Shown here one piece after another: positions 26,661-35,373 of a stretch of DNA of 64,000 nt; position 1 is the first letter of the stretch; every line of letters begins with the position of its first letter. Made by a program: the position numbers and the translations under genes. The notes under the pieces were generated by a model. It did not search any database. It was not told the origin of the DNA and saw nothing but the letters and a program-made list of their open reading frames with translations. Source of the stretch: Brevundimonas vesicularis (GTDB lineage Bacteria; Pseudomonadota; Alphaproteobacteria; Caulobacterales; Caulobacteraceae); assembly GCF_027105095.1 (NCBI RefSeq), contig NZ_CP114278.1:2542001-2606000 (forward strand), given 5' to 3'.

Positions 26661-26820
26661 GGTCGGACGTCCTGAAAGAAACCAATAAGAAAGCCGCTGA
26701 CCCGGTCGGATCGCGGCGGAGGCGGTCGTATAGAGAGAGGGGTTCGGAAGGTCAAGCCGCCAAAGCCCGAAACCGCAGAAAACCCAGTCCCCGTCTGCCT
26801 GGCGAACCCTTACACTTCAC

Positions 26821-26850
26821 GTGCTCAAGCAGCCCGAAGGGCGATAGCAC
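26821..26850 (-). repeat. Hairpin element, copy 2 (3' of the tRNA-Cys-like gene)
   Basis: On the minus strand this reads GTGCTATCGCCCTTCGGGCT followed by GCTTGAGCAC, 28 of 30 bases like copy 1. Outer stem GTGCT/AGCAC. It starts 12 bases after the CCA of the tRNA-like gene. It may help end that transcript, although no T-tract follows. Confidence 0.75.
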
Positions 26851-26862
26851 ACTTAGAAACTT

Positions 26863-26939
26863 TGGAGGCCTGACCTCCGAGTCGAACGGAGGGTTTACGG
26901 GGTTGCACGCCCGCCGCGTCGCCGCTCCGCCATCAGCCC
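26863..26939 (-). tRNA. tRNA-Cys(GCA)-like gene with structural anomalies
   Basis: Read on the minus strand: acceptor GGGCTGA, D arm GCG-GAGCGGCGA-CGC, anticodon stem GCGGG/CCCGT, T arm CTCCG-TTCGACT-CGGAG, acceptor TCAGGCC, discriminator T and CCA. The anticodon GCA is at 26906-26904 after an invariant T. The TCCA end, D arm and GCA anticodon fit tRNA-Cys. Three oddities: a G3-G70 mismatch, an 8-base anticodon loop (CGTGCAAC), and one extra base between T stem and acceptor stem. It may be a divergent functional tRNA, a specialised variant or a decaying copy. cysS is 2.3 kb away. Confidence 0.55.
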
Positions 26940-27131
26940 GTCAGAGCTGGTGCGTCATTACGACACACACATATAAGGCGTCCAATACAAAGGTGGTTAA
27001 CAGCGCGCCTTACACCCGAGCGGGGAACGGTGAGGCAACGCATTCGCGCGGTGCGCGCTTTAGGGCGTCGAAATGGCCGTTCGCGCGGATGTCATTTCGT
27101 GTCTGACCCCGGGGGCTTTAGTTTGAATCTC

Positions 27132-28415
27132 ATGCGCTTTTCCTACCGCCTTCTCCTAATCGGCTGCGTCTCGGCCTGCGCGCCCATGCTGCCCGAGCCG
27201 CAGGTGAATCTGCCGACACCGCAACCCCAGCCCCTGGCGGGCGCGCCGGTCACGACGCCAGCCCCCGCCCCCCAGACGCCGCCGTTGGCCGCCTATGACC
27301 AGCAGGGTTTCGAGGGCTGGAAACAGGGATTTCTGGCGCGCAAGGGCGGCGCCCGCCGCGCGGACTACGCCCGGGAACTGGAGGGCCTGACGCCCGATCC
27401 GACGGTTATCCGCCTGGATCGCAACCAGCCTGAGTTCTCCAAACCCGCCGGCGCCTATGTTCAGAATGCGGTGACTCCGGTGCGAATCGCCCAGGCCAAA
27501 CAGCGCATAGACCGGGTGCCGTGGTCGGTGGTTCAACGCTTCGGCGTGCCCAGCGAAATCCTGGTCGGCGTCTGGGCCCAGGAAAGCGCATTCGGTCAGG
27601 TGCAGGGCGACTATGACGTGATCCGCTCGCTGGCGACCCTGGCCTATGATGGTCGCAGACGCGATTGGGCCGAGGGGCAGCTGAAGGACGCGCTGGACAT
27701 CGTCGTGGACGGCCGGCGCGAGCGTGCGGGTCTGAAGGGCAGCTGGGCCGGGGCCATGGGCCAGACCCAGTTCATGCCCGACAACTATCTGCGCCTGGGC
27801 GTGGATCAGGACGGCGACGGCAAGGTCGACATCTGGCGCGACGACGCCGACGCCCTGGCGTCCGCCGCCAACCTGCTGGCCCAGGCCGGGTGGAAGCGCG
27901 GTCAGGGCTGGGGCTATGAAGTCACCCTGCCCTCCGGCTTCGACTATGCCGAGGCGGAAGGCCCGAAGCGCAACTGGGCCTATTGGGCGGCCAAGGGCGT
28001 GCGCCTGGCGCAAGGCGGCACCCCGAACGGCGCAGAGGCGCTGGAAGAGGCGACCATCCTGCTGCCGCAGGGCGCGAACGGTCCGGCCTTCCTGGCACTG
28101 CCGAACCACTATGTGATACGCCGCTACAACAACTCGGTGTCCTACGCACTGGCCATCGGCCTGACGGCCGACGGGATCATGGGCAAGCCGGGGCTGACAA
28201 AAGCCTGGCCCAACGATCCGTCTATGACGCGCGATCAGCGCATCGGAGCGCAGCGCGCCCTGACCCAACTGGGTTACGACACCCAGGGCGTCGACGGGGT
28301 GATCGGCTCCAATACCCGCGCGGCCCTTCGTCGCTGGCAGATCGCCAACAACCGGATCGCCGACGGCTATCTGACGCCGGCGCTGGCGGACGAACTGATC
28401 CGCCGGACGAACTGA
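27132..28415 (+). CDS. Lytic murein transglycosylase B family, lipoprotein
   Basis: 427 residues from the ATG giving MRFSYRLLLIGCVSAC, whose lipobox-like end suggests an anchored protein; the open frame extends further upstream without a convincing start. After a Pro-rich linker comes the SLT_2 domain: VPSEILVGVWAQESAFGQ with the catalytic Glu, GSWAGAMGQTQFMP, DNYLRLGVDQDGDGKVDIW. A C-terminal PG_binding_1 domain follows (RALTQLGYDTQGVDGVIGSN). It cleaves the glycan strands of peptidoglycan in the periplasm. Confidence 0.95.
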   Translation: MRFSYRLLLIGCVSACAPMLPEPQVNLPTPQPQPLAGAPVTTPAPAPQTPPLAAYDQQGFEGWKQGFLARKGGARRADYARELEGLTPDPTVIRLDRNQPEFSKPAGAYVQNAVTPVRIAQAKQRIDRVPWSVVQRFGVPSEILVGVWAQESAFGQVQGDYDVIRSLATLAYDGRRRDWAEGQLKDALDIVVDGRRERAGLKGSWAGAMGQTQFMPDNYLRLGVDQDGDGKVDIWRDDADALASAANLLAQAGWKRGQGWGYEVTLPSGFDYAEAEGPKRNWAYWAAKGVRLAQGGTPNGAEALEEATILLPQGANGPAFLALPNHYVIRRYNNSVSYALAIGLTADGIMGKPGLTKAWPNDPSMTRDQRIGAQRALTQLGYDTQGVDGVIGSNTRAALRRWQIANNRIADGYLTPALADELIRRTN

Positions 28416-28473
28416 GGGCGTAAATCCGGGCATGATTCGGCGCTCCTGCCTTTCACCGGGCGGAGGCGGAGCG

Positions 28474-28495
28474 CCGGGCCTTCGCCCGGATTTCT
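28474..28495 (+). terminator. Probable terminator after the transglycosylase gene
   Basis: A 6-bp GC stem (CCGGGC/GCCCGG) with a CTTC loop followed by ATTTCT. The T-run is short, so efficiency is uncertain. Confidence 0.5.
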
Positions 28496-28981
28496 GTGTG
28501 TGTTGTTACCGTTTCGACGAAGGGTATGACGCTCCGCGCGGAAGGTTGGCCTGCAAGCTCGGGGCGCCGAGCGGTGGCGGTCTTATCGCCTAACCCCATA
28601 AGCCTGCGACGGGCGGGTCGGAGCAGCGATCCCCGATCCCCGGTGCGGCCGAGTATCCCCCTCGACCCTGCGACGCGACTGCGGACGCCGGGGCGATTCC
28701 CCGACCGATCAGCCCCGGCGCCGCGATGGGATTTCACCATCGCCCCCGTTCCCTCCGCTCTCGCCGCCGCAAGGTCGCAGGCCTTACGAGCCCTCCATAC
28801 GACGAGACGGGTGCATTATGGGGCCGTTTGACCCCGTGGATGGGAGACGGGGGACATATTTCGGCAAGCGGTTGGAATCGCTGGAAATGGACCAGCGGCA
28901 TTGCGATGGCTGGACCGACAGCCCTTACATTCGTCATCCCCCAGCAAGCCGCGCCTTCGCGGCGCAGACCGGGGAACCCCG

Positions 28982-29123
28982 CGTCATCCTCCTGCCCGCG
29001 GAGCGGGACCGGGGAAGGCGCCGAAGGCGATGCGGCCGCCCCACGGTAATCAGCGAGTCCGCGACAGGTTCGCGCTCGCGCGCGCCGCTGGGTCCCCCGG
29101 TCGCTTCGCGCCGGAGGATGACG
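28982..29123. repeat. Inverted-repeat intergenic element
   Basis: The 11-base ends CGTCATCCTCC (28982) and GGAGGATGACG (29113) are exact reverse complements, and the arms continue with imperfect pairing (ACCGGGG against CCCCCGGT). The CGTCATYC end is shared with the other intergenic elements in this window. Confidence 0.55.
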
Positions 29124-29189
29124 AAAGAGGAAAACCCCTCCACCGCTTCGCGGTCCCTCTCCCCGCCAAGCGGGGAGGAGACGTTGGTT

Positions 29190-30641
29190 CTACCCCTTCA
29201 CGCGCCAGGTGGCGCCGTCGGGGCCGTCCATGACGACGACGTTCAGGGCGTTCAGGCGGTCGCGGATGCGGTCGGCCTCGGGCCAGTCCTTTGCGGCGCG
29301 GGCCTTGGCGCGTTGGTCCAGCAGAGCTTCGACCTCGGCCTTCAGGGCGGGATCGCCGCCCTCGAACCAGGCGTCCGGCGTCAGCGACAGAACGCCGAGC
29401 AGCCCGGCCGCTTCCTTCAGGCTCCAGCGGGCCATGGCGACATCGTTGATATCGGCCTCGGCGTCGTTCAGCAGCTCGCGCAGGGCGTTGCCCAGCCCGA
29501 ACAGCTGGGCGATGGCGCCCGGCGTGTTGAGGTCGTCCTCAAGCGCGTCCAACACCGGATCCAGGGCGTTCTCGGCCAGCTCCATCTCGGCCTCGTCCAG
29601 CGTCGCCTCATCGAAGTCGGTCAGGGCCGTATCGGCGTCGCGCAGGACGCCATACAGCCGGTCCAGGTTCTTGCGGCTCTGTTCCAGAAGGCCCTGGTTC
29701 CAGTCCAGCGGCTGGCGGTAGTGGGCGCTCAGCAGGGCCCAGCGGACGACCTCGCCCGGCATGGCCTGGACCAGGTCGTGCAGCAGCAGGACGTTGCCGA
29801 CAGACTTGGACATCTTCTCGGCATCCACGGTCAGAAAGCCGTTGTGCATCCAGTAGCGGGCGTATTCGTCATGGGCCTGATCGCCATGCGCATGGCCATG
29901 GGCGCAGACGCCCTGGGCGATCTCGTTCTCATGGTGAGGGAAGACCAGGTCGATGCCGCCGCCATGAATGTCGATGGGCAGGCCCAGGGTCTTTTCAATC
30001 ATGGCCGAGCATTCGATGTGCCAGCCAGGACGCCCCTCGCCCCACGGCGACGGCCAGGACGGCTCGTCTGCCTTGGACGGCTTCCACAGAACGAAATCGT
30101 GGGGGTTCTTCTTGTAGGGCGCGACCTCGACGCGGGCGCCGGCGATCATGTCGTCCAGGTTCCGGCCCGACAGGGCGCCGTAGGCCTTGTAGGACGAGAC
30201 GTCGAACAGGACGTGGCCCTCGGCCGCATAGGCGCAGCCGGCGTCGACGATGGCCTGGATCTGATCGACGATGGCCGGGATGTAGTCAGTGACGTGGGGC
30301 GCGATATCGGGCGGCGAGACGTTCAGCAGGCCCATGTCGGCCAGATAGGCGGCTTCGTAGCGGGCCGTGACTTCTCCGATCGGCACGCCCTCGCGCGCGG
30401 CCTTCTGATTGATCTTGTCGTCCACGTCGGTGACGTTGCGGGCGTAGATCACATGGTCCGCGCCATAGGTCCGGCGCAGCAGACGCACCAGGACGTCGAA
30501 CACCACCGGCGGGCGCGCATTGCCGATGTGGGCGTAGTCATAGACCGTGGGGCCGCAGACATAGAGGGTCACACGATCCTTGTTTCGAGGCTCGAACAGG
30601 CGCTTTTCACGGCGCAGGGTGTCGTGGATGTGCAGCGGCAT
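29190..30641 (-). CDS. cysS: Cysteinyl-tRNA synthetase
   Basis: 483 residues. The zinc-binding Cys and HIGH motif are in [20 protein letters not shown]; the KMSKS motif is [17 protein letters not shown]; the insert GWHIECSAM and [14 protein letters not shown] carry the further zinc ligands. It charges tRNA-Cys. Length is normal. It is divergent from folE, with 128 bases between. An odd tRNA-Cys-like gene lies 2.3 kb away on the same strand. Confidence 0.98.
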   Translation of the reverse strand: MPLHIHDTLRREKRLFEPRNKDRVTLYVCGPTVYDYAHIGNARPPVVFDVLVRLLRRTYGADHVIYARNVTDVDDKINQKAAREGVPIGEVTARYEAAYLADMGLLNVSPPDIAPHVTDYIPAIVDQIQAIVDAGCAYAAEGHVLFDVSSYKAYGALSGRNLDDMIAGARVEVAPYKKNPHDFVLWKPSKADEPSWPSPWGEGRPGWHIECSAMIEKTLGLPIDIHGGGIDLVFPHHENEIAQGVCAHGHAHGDQAHDEYARYWMHNGFLTVDAEKMSKSVGNVLLLHDLVQAMPGEVVRWALLSAHYRQPLDWNQGLLEQSRKNLDRLYGVLRDADTALTDFDEATLDEAEMELAENALDPVLDALEDDLNTPGAIAQLFGLGNALRELLNDAEADINDVAMARWSLKEAAGLLGVLSLTPDAWFEGGDPALKAEVEALLDQRAKARAAKDWPEADRIRDRLNALNVVVMDGPDGATWRVKG

Positions 30642-30769
30642 GGATCAGTCTTTAGCGGGTTTTCTTGCGGGACGGACGGTCTGTCCCATATAGCGGCCTG
30701 ATATACAGTCCCGACGGATTGTAGAAGGTAAACCGGGCGACCCGCCCGCCCCGGCCGGAAATCGAGTTC

Positions 30770-31399
30770 ATGAGCGTCACCCCCGCCAAGCCCGTCCTCG
30801 TCAGCGACGAAACCCCCAAGTCCGCTGAAGTTGCGCGCCCGTCGCGCGAACAGGCGCTGGAGGCCGTGCGCACCCTGATCGCCTGGGCTGGCGACAATCC
30901 GAACCGTCCCGGCCTGATCGACACGCCCAAGCGGGTGGTCGACGCCTATGGCGAATGGTTCGACGGCTATGACGCCGATGCGGGCAAGGAGCTGAGCCGC
31001 ACCTTCGAGGACGTGACCGGTTATGACGACATGGTCATCCTGCGCGACATCGAGGTGGAGAGCCACTGCGAGCACCACCTGGCCCCGTTCCTGGGCAAGG
31101 CCTATGTCGCCTATCTGCCCGGTGAGAAGGTGGTCGGCATCTCCAAGCTGGCGCGGGTCGTCGAGATCTATGCGCGGCGCCTGCAGAACCAGGAAACCCT
31201 GACCAACGACATCATCGACGCCATCGAATCGCACCTTCAGCCGCGCGGGGTGGCGGTGCTGGTCGACGCCGAGCACCAGTGCATGACCACGCGCGGCGTG
31301 CATCATCGGCACGTTTCGACCATCACGACCCGCTTCACCGGCGCCTTCAAGGACGATCCTACCTTGGCGGACCGCTTTTTGAAGCTGGCCAAGGCCTGA
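30770..31399 (+). CDS. folE: GTP cyclohydrolase I
   Basis: 209 residues. It converts GTP to dihydroneopterin triphosphate, the first step of folate synthesis. Signatures: DIEVESHCEHHLAPF with the zinc Cys and His residues, GISKLARVVEIYARRLQNQE, and AEHQCMTTRGVHHRHVSTIT with the second zinc Cys. The N-terminal extension of about 30 residues is variable in the family. No other folate genes are adjacent. Confidence 0.97.
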   Translation: MSVTPAKPVLVSDETPKSAEVARPSREQALEAVRTLIAWAGDNPNRPGLIDTPKRVVDAYGEWFDGYDADAGKELSRTFEDVTGYDDMVILRDIEVESHCEHHLAPFLGKAYVAYLPGEKVVGISKLARVVEIYARRLQNQETLTNDIIDAIESHLQPRGVAVLVDAEHQCMTTRGVHHRHVSTITTRFTGAFKDDPTLADRFLKLAKA

Positions 31400-31567
31400 A
31401 CGCCGAACCGTCGTCCCTCTGTCGTGTATAATTGACGTTCCGGAACGGCAGATCGTTTAGAACCGCTTTACAAGCCCGCATCGGGACGCCAAGAACCGAT
31501 CAAGCCTTCGGGCGATCCATAGGGAAATGTCGGCGCGGAACGCAGCCGGCGAGTAACGGAGACGAGC

Positions 31568-32002
31568 ATGGCTGCGAAGATCGGCGGTTCCGGTGGGGAC
31601 AAGCACACGATCGAACAGACGGCGGATATCAACATCACGCCGTTCATCGACATTCTGCTGGTGCTCATGATCATCTTCATGGTCGCCGCACCGATGGCGA
31701 CCGTGTCGATCCGTCTGGACCTGCCGCCCGCACAGCCGCCGGCGCCGAACGATATCCAGAAGGAACCGGTGTACATCACCATCCAGGAAAACGGTCAGCT
31801 GTTCCTGTCGGACAAGCAAACCTCGATCGACAACCTGGCCACTGACGTCTGCACCGCCCTGGGCGGCGGCGCCTGCCAGGAAGAGCGCGTCTTCGTCCGC
31901 GCCCAGCCGGAAGTGAAGTACTCGCAGTTCATGGAAGTCATGAACAAGATGCAGGAGAACGGCTTCTTCAAAGTCGGCCTGCTGAACGAAGACATCGAAT
32001 AG
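31568..32002 (+). CDS. exbD: ExbD/TolR family biopolymer transport protein
   Basis: 144 residues. One membrane helix near the N-terminus (TPFIDILLVLMIIFMVAAP) contains the conserved Asp (FID) that carries protons in ExbD/TolR. The periplasmic part has the usual two-strand/helix pattern, with a disulfide-capable Cys pair (VCTALGGGAC). A GGAG ribosome-binding site precedes the ATG. It energises TonB or Tol systems together with ExbB, but no exbB or tonB is adjacent, so it is an orphan copy. A TATAAT hexamer at 31427 could be its promoter. Confidence 0.92.
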   Translation: MAAKIGGSGGDKHTIEQTADINITPFIDILLVLMIIFMVAAPMATVSIRLDLPPAQPPAPNDIQKEPVYITIQENGQLFLSDKQTSIDNLATDVCTALGGGACQEERVFVRAQPEVKYSQFMEVMNKMQENGFFKVGLLNEDIE

Positions 32003-32026
32003 GACCATCGTCCTTTCCAGGATTTG

Positions 32027-32060
32027 GGCCGCGTTCCGAAAGGGACGCGGCCTTTTTCTT
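32027..32060 (+). terminator. Rho-independent terminator after exbD
   Basis: An 11-bp stem (GGCCGCGTTCC / GGGACGCGGCC, one T-G pair) capped by a GAAA tetraloop and followed by TTTTTCTTT. Confidence 0.92.
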
Positions 32061-32129
32061 TGCCGCAAGGCTTGCCGGATCGACCGGCTGCACCCTTGAT
32101 GCCGCATCCGTTGTTCGAGGAGTCCGCCC

Positions 32130-33971
32130 ATGCGTCGTCGCACCTTCCTGTCCGCCCTGCCCGCCGGCGCGCTGGCGGCGACCGCAGCTCAGGCCCGGCA
32201 GGCTTCTCCCGCCGCCAGGCCGACCGAGGCGGCCCCTGCCCCCACACCTTTATCGGCTCGCCCGGCCGACCCCTATGCCGGCGTCGGCATCGGCGATCGG
32301 ATTTCGGGACCGAAGTTCATGGGGCGCTCGACCGTCTGGGGCGCGAATGGGGCGGCGGCGACGGCGCATCCGGCGGCCAGTCTGATCGGCATCGACACCC
32401 TAAGGCGCGGCGGATCGGCCATCGATGCGGCCATCGCCATCAATGCGGCCCTGGGCTTTCTGGAGCCGGTCGCCAACGGCATCGGCGGCGACGCCTATTG
32501 CATGCTGTGGGACCCCAAGCAGAAGAAGGTCGTCGGGCTGAACGGCTCGGGCGCCAGTCCCCGGGGCCTAAGCCTGGAGATCGCGCGATCCAAGGCTATC
32601 GACGGCTATCTGCCCCGCTATGGCGCGGTGACGGTAAACGTGCCCGGCACGGTTGACGCCTGGTGGAGCGCGCACCAGCGGTATGGGAAGCTGCCGTGGA
32701 AAGAGGTGCTGCTGCCCGTCGCCGAACTGTGCGAACAGGGCGTGCCCGTGCCCCAGGTCATCGCCTACTATCTGGAACGCAACATGGCTGCGTTTGATCG
32801 GGGCCAGATCCCGATCGAGGAAAACGAGAACCGAAAGCGCATCTGGGCAGCCGGCGGCTCAACGCCCAAGGTGGGCGAGATTTTCGCCAACCCCTATTTG
32901 GGCAAGACCCTGCGGATGATCGTCGAGGGCGGGCGCGACGCCTTCTACAACGGTCCCATCGCCGATCAGATCGAGGCCTATTTCAAGCGGATCGGCGGCT
33001 GGATGACCCGCGCCGACCTGGCCGCTCATCATACCGAATGGGTCGAGCCGATCCGGACTGAGTATCGCGGCGTGGACGTCTTCGGCCTCGGTCCCAACAC
33101 GCAGGGGCTGAGCACCAACCAGATCCTGAACATCTGCGAACAGTTCGACCTGAAAGCCATGGGCTTCCAGTCCGCCGCCTCGCTGCACGTCCAGGCCGAG
33201 GCCAAGCGGCTGGCGTTCGAGGACCGGGCGCGCTGGTTCGCCGACGACCGATTCTCCAAAACGCCGGTCGAATGGCTGAACTCCAAGGCCTATGCTGCCG
33301 AGCGGGCCAAGCTGATCCGGCCCGATCGGGTCATGGACCGCGTCATGCCGGGCGACGCCCCGCACCACGGCGACACCACCTATTTCAGCGTCGCCGACAG
33401 CGACGGGATGATGGTCAGCTGGATTCAGTCCAACTATCGCGGCATGGGCTCGGGCCTGGCGCCCGACAACGGGTCCGAACCGCTGGGCTTCATGTTCCAG
33501 GACCGAGGCGAGTTGTTCGCCCTGACCAACGGCCACCCCAACATCTATGCGCCGGGCAAGCGTCCGTTCCAGACGATCATTCCCGGCTTTGCGGTCAAGG
33601 ACGGGGAGCCGTGGATGGCGTTCGGCGTCATGGGCGGCGCCATGCAGCCCCAGGGCCAGGCCCAGATCATCATCAACATGGTCGATTACGGGCTGGAGCC
33701 CCAGGCGGCGGGCGACGCCCCGCGCTGGCAACACTATGGCTCGTCCGAACCGACGGGCCAGCCGCAGGAAGGAACCGGCGTGTTGCATCTGGAAAGCGGC
33801 GTGCCCGAGGCGACCAAGGCCCAGCTGCGCGCCATGGGCTGGACGCTGGGCGAACCTGACGGCGGCTTCGGCGGCTATCAGAACGTCATGAAGCAGATGA
33901 ACCCCGGCGGACGCTGGACCTATGGCGCGGCGACCGAGATGCGCAAGGACGGCATCGCGCTGGCTTATTGA
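32130..33971 (+). CDS. ggt: Gamma-glutamyltransferase
   Basis: 613 residues. A twin-arginine-type signal (RRRTFLSALPAGALAA) indicates export. The proenzyme cleaves itself before the catalytic Thr, here Thr416, the first Thr of GDTTYFSVADSDG, to give large and small subunits. Other family features: AGGSAIDAAIAINAAL-like segment with the word RRGGSAIDAAIAI, and MVSWIQSNYRGMGSG. It hydrolyses glutathione and transfers gamma-glutamyl groups in the periplasm. It stands between the exbD terminator and a small MmcQ/YjbR gene on the same strand. Confidence 0.95.
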   Translation: MRRRTFLSALPAGALAATAAQARQASPAARPTEAAPAPTPLSARPADPYAGVGIGDRISGPKFMGRSTVWGANGAAATAHPAASLIGIDTLRRGGSAIDAAIAINAALGFLEPVANGIGGDAYCMLWDPKQKKVVGLNGSGASPRGLSLEIARSKAIDGYLPRYGAVTVNVPGTVDAWWSAHQRYGKLPWKEVLLPVAELCEQGVPVPQVIAYYLERNMAAFDRGQIPIEENENRKRIWAAGGSTPKVGEIFANPYLGKTLRMIVEGGRDAFYNGPIADQIEAYFKRIGGWMTRADLAAHHTEWVEPIRTEYRGVDVFGLGPNTQGLSTNQILNICEQFDLKAMGFQSAASLHVQAEAKRLAFEDRARWFADDRFSKTPVEWLNSKAYAAERAKLIRPDRVMDRVMPGDAPHHGDTTYFSVADSDGMMVSWIQSNYRGMGSGLAPDNGSEPLGFMFQDRGELFALTNGHPNIYAPGKRPFQTIIPGFAVKDGEPWMAFGVMGGAMQPQGQAQIIINMVDYGLEPQAAGDAPRWQHYGSSEPTGQPQEGTGVLHLESGVPEATKAQLRAMGWTLGEPDGGFGGYQNVMKQMNPGGRWTYGAATEMRKDGIALAY

Positions 33972-33998
33972 AGTTGGCCTACTGAGGTTGACCGAGCG

Positions 33999-34340
33999 AT
34001 GACCCACGACGACGTCCGCGCCCTTCTGCTCTCGTTTCCCGGCGTGGAGGATGGCGTGTCCTATGGCGAGCCGTCGTTCAAGGTCGCGGGCAAGTTCTTC
34101 ACCTGGATGCGCCCGGCGCTGGACGACAGCATCGTGGTGCATCTGGACAATCTGGATGAGCGCGAACTGCTGATCGAGATGGACCCGTCGACCTTTCATT
34201 TCACCGACCACTATCGCGATCACGCCATCGTGCTGGCGCGCATCGCCACGGTCGATCCGGTCTGGCTGAAAGCCAAGATGGAAAGGCGCTGGCGAAAGGT
34301 TGCGCCCAGGCGGTTGATGAAAGGCATCGATCAGGCTTGA
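33999..34340 (+). CDS. MmcQ/YjbR family protein
   Basis: 113 residues. The family pattern is FPGVEDGVSYGEPSFKVAGK near the N-terminus and ITVDPVWL/AKMERRWRKVAPRRL towards the end (here IATVDPVWLKAKMERRW). The fold is a CyaY-like alpha/beta sandwich with a winged DNA-binding-like surface; the function is unknown. It starts 27 bases after ggt and is followed by a hydrolase gene on the same strand. Confidence 0.87.
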   Translation: MTHDDVRALLLSFPGVEDGVSYGEPSFKVAGKFFTWMRPALDDSIVVHLDNLDERELLIEMDPSTFHFTDHYRDHAIVLARIATVDPVWLKAKMERRWRKVAPRRLMKGIDQA

Positions 34341-34409
34341 CCTGACGCGACGGAAATCCGGCATGGTCCGTATCCAATAAGGACGGACAGGCACGTTGGG
34401 GGCGACGCC

Positions 34410-35303
34410 GTGACGGTCAAGGTCGAGGATCGCATCATCAAGTCCGGCGACGGCTGGCCGCTGGAGGCGACGACATTCAGGCCCGACGAGGCGCGGATGG
34501 CGGTGCTGATGTCGGCGGGGACCGGGTTTCCGCGCGGATTCTATGGCCGGTTCGCGCGCTGGATGGCCGCGCACGGGGCGGTGGTCCTGACCTATGACTA
34601 TCGCGGAATCGGCGGATCGCGGCCCGAGGATTTGGCGGCGATGCGGATGGACTATCCCGACTGGGGGCGGCTGGATATGCCCGCCGCGCTGGAGGCGTTG
34701 AAGACGGCGGCGCCCGGTCTGCCGGTCTTTCATGTCGGCCACAGCGTCGGCGGCCATTTCGTCGGCTTCATGCAGAACCAGGACGAGATCGCCCGGCACG
34801 CCTTCGTCTCGGTCGGCAGCGGCTGGTGGGGCGGCCATCACCGGACCTACAACCCGTTCGAGCTGACGTTCTGGCTGGTGCTGGGTCCGCACGATCTCAG
34901 AAAACACGGCTATGTCCGCAGCGGCAAGCTGTGGCGCGGGACCGACCTGCCGCGCGGGGTTTTTCAGACCTGGAAACGGTGGTGCCTGAAGCCGAGCTAT
35001 TTCCTTAAGGAGCTGGCTGACGGCGCGCTGGACCCGCAACAGTTCGACAGGGTGAAAGCGCCGATCCGGTCGTGGATCTTCAGCGACGATCCCATCGCCA
35101 CGCCCAACACGGGCGCGAGGCTGCTGACCGCCTATCCCGGCGCGCCATCGAAAATTCTGACGCGGCGTCCGGAAGACTTTGGCGTCAGGCGCATCGGTCA
35201 TGAGGGGGCGTTCAGAAAGGGGATGGAGCCGTTATGGACGGAAATCCTGGCATGGTTCGAGGCGGACCCGGTGAACGCCGGCCGGACGTCGGCGAGCGAT
35301 TGA
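34410..35303 (+). CDS. Alpha/beta hydrolase (S33-like)
   Basis: 297 residues from a GTG. The nucleophile elbow is GHSVGG (FHVGHSVGGHFVG), and the oxyanion region is near SAGTGFPRGFYGRFARWMA. DYRGIGGSR is typical for this subfamily, annotated as serine aminopeptidase or acyl esterase. The substrate is not predictable. A likely acid residue is in WIFSDDPIATP and a final His in RIGHEGAF. Confidence 0.88.
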   Translation: MTVKVEDRIIKSGDGWPLEATTFRPDEARMAVLMSAGTGFPRGFYGRFARWMAAHGAVVLTYDYRGIGGSRPEDLAAMRMDYPDWGRLDMPAALEALKTAAPGLPVFHVGHSVGGHFVGFMQNQDEIARHAFVSVGSGWWGGHHRTYNPFELTFWLVLGPHDLRKHGYVRSGKLWRGTDLPRGVFQTWKRWCLKPSYFLKELADGALDPQQFDRVKAPIRSWIFSDDPIATPNTGARLLTAYPGAPSKILTRRPEDFGVRRIGHEGAFRKGMEPLWTEILAWFEADPVNAGRTSASD

Positions 35304-35373
35304 GACGGGCGGAACCGTAGCGAAGCCGGGTTCAAAGCCTATATCGGGCGACACGGCCCAGCAGGAGACGCGC

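Larger units (their letters stand above)
26661..27131. other. Intergenic region between rpmJ and the transglycosylase gene
   Basis: 470 bases without a protein gene. It contains hairpin copy 2 and the tRNA-Cys-like gene (both described separately), then about 190 bases that presumably carry the divergent promoters of that tRNA and of the lytic transglycosylase gene. I see no small ORF with a convincing ribosome-binding site. Confidence 0.6.
28416..29189. other. 774-bp intergenic region with strong secondary structure
   Basis: No convincing protein gene. From about 28541 to 28640 there are nested complementary segments: GCTCCG (near 28541) pairs with CGGAGC (near 28620), with internal hairpins GCTCGG/CCGAGC, GGCG/CGCC and CTTAT/ATAAG. 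Further hairpins follow: an 8-bp GCCGGGGC/GCCCCGGC stem near 28690 and CGATGG/CCATCG near 28725. This could be a structured small RNA, but I cannot match it to a named family. The right part (28982-29123) is an inverted-repeat element. Confidence 0.4.

Noticed and set aside
26863..26939. Two-piece tmRNA or tRNA-Sec as an explanation for the tRNA-like gene
   Set aside because: There is no tag-coding sequence or alanine-type acceptor, and the discriminator and arm lengths do not fit tRNA-Sec; the GCA anticodon and TCCA end fit tRNA-Cys best.
32859..35201. 780-residue minus-strand frame
   Set aside because: Antisense to ggt, MmcQ/YjbR and the hydrolase gene, all of which have family motifs.
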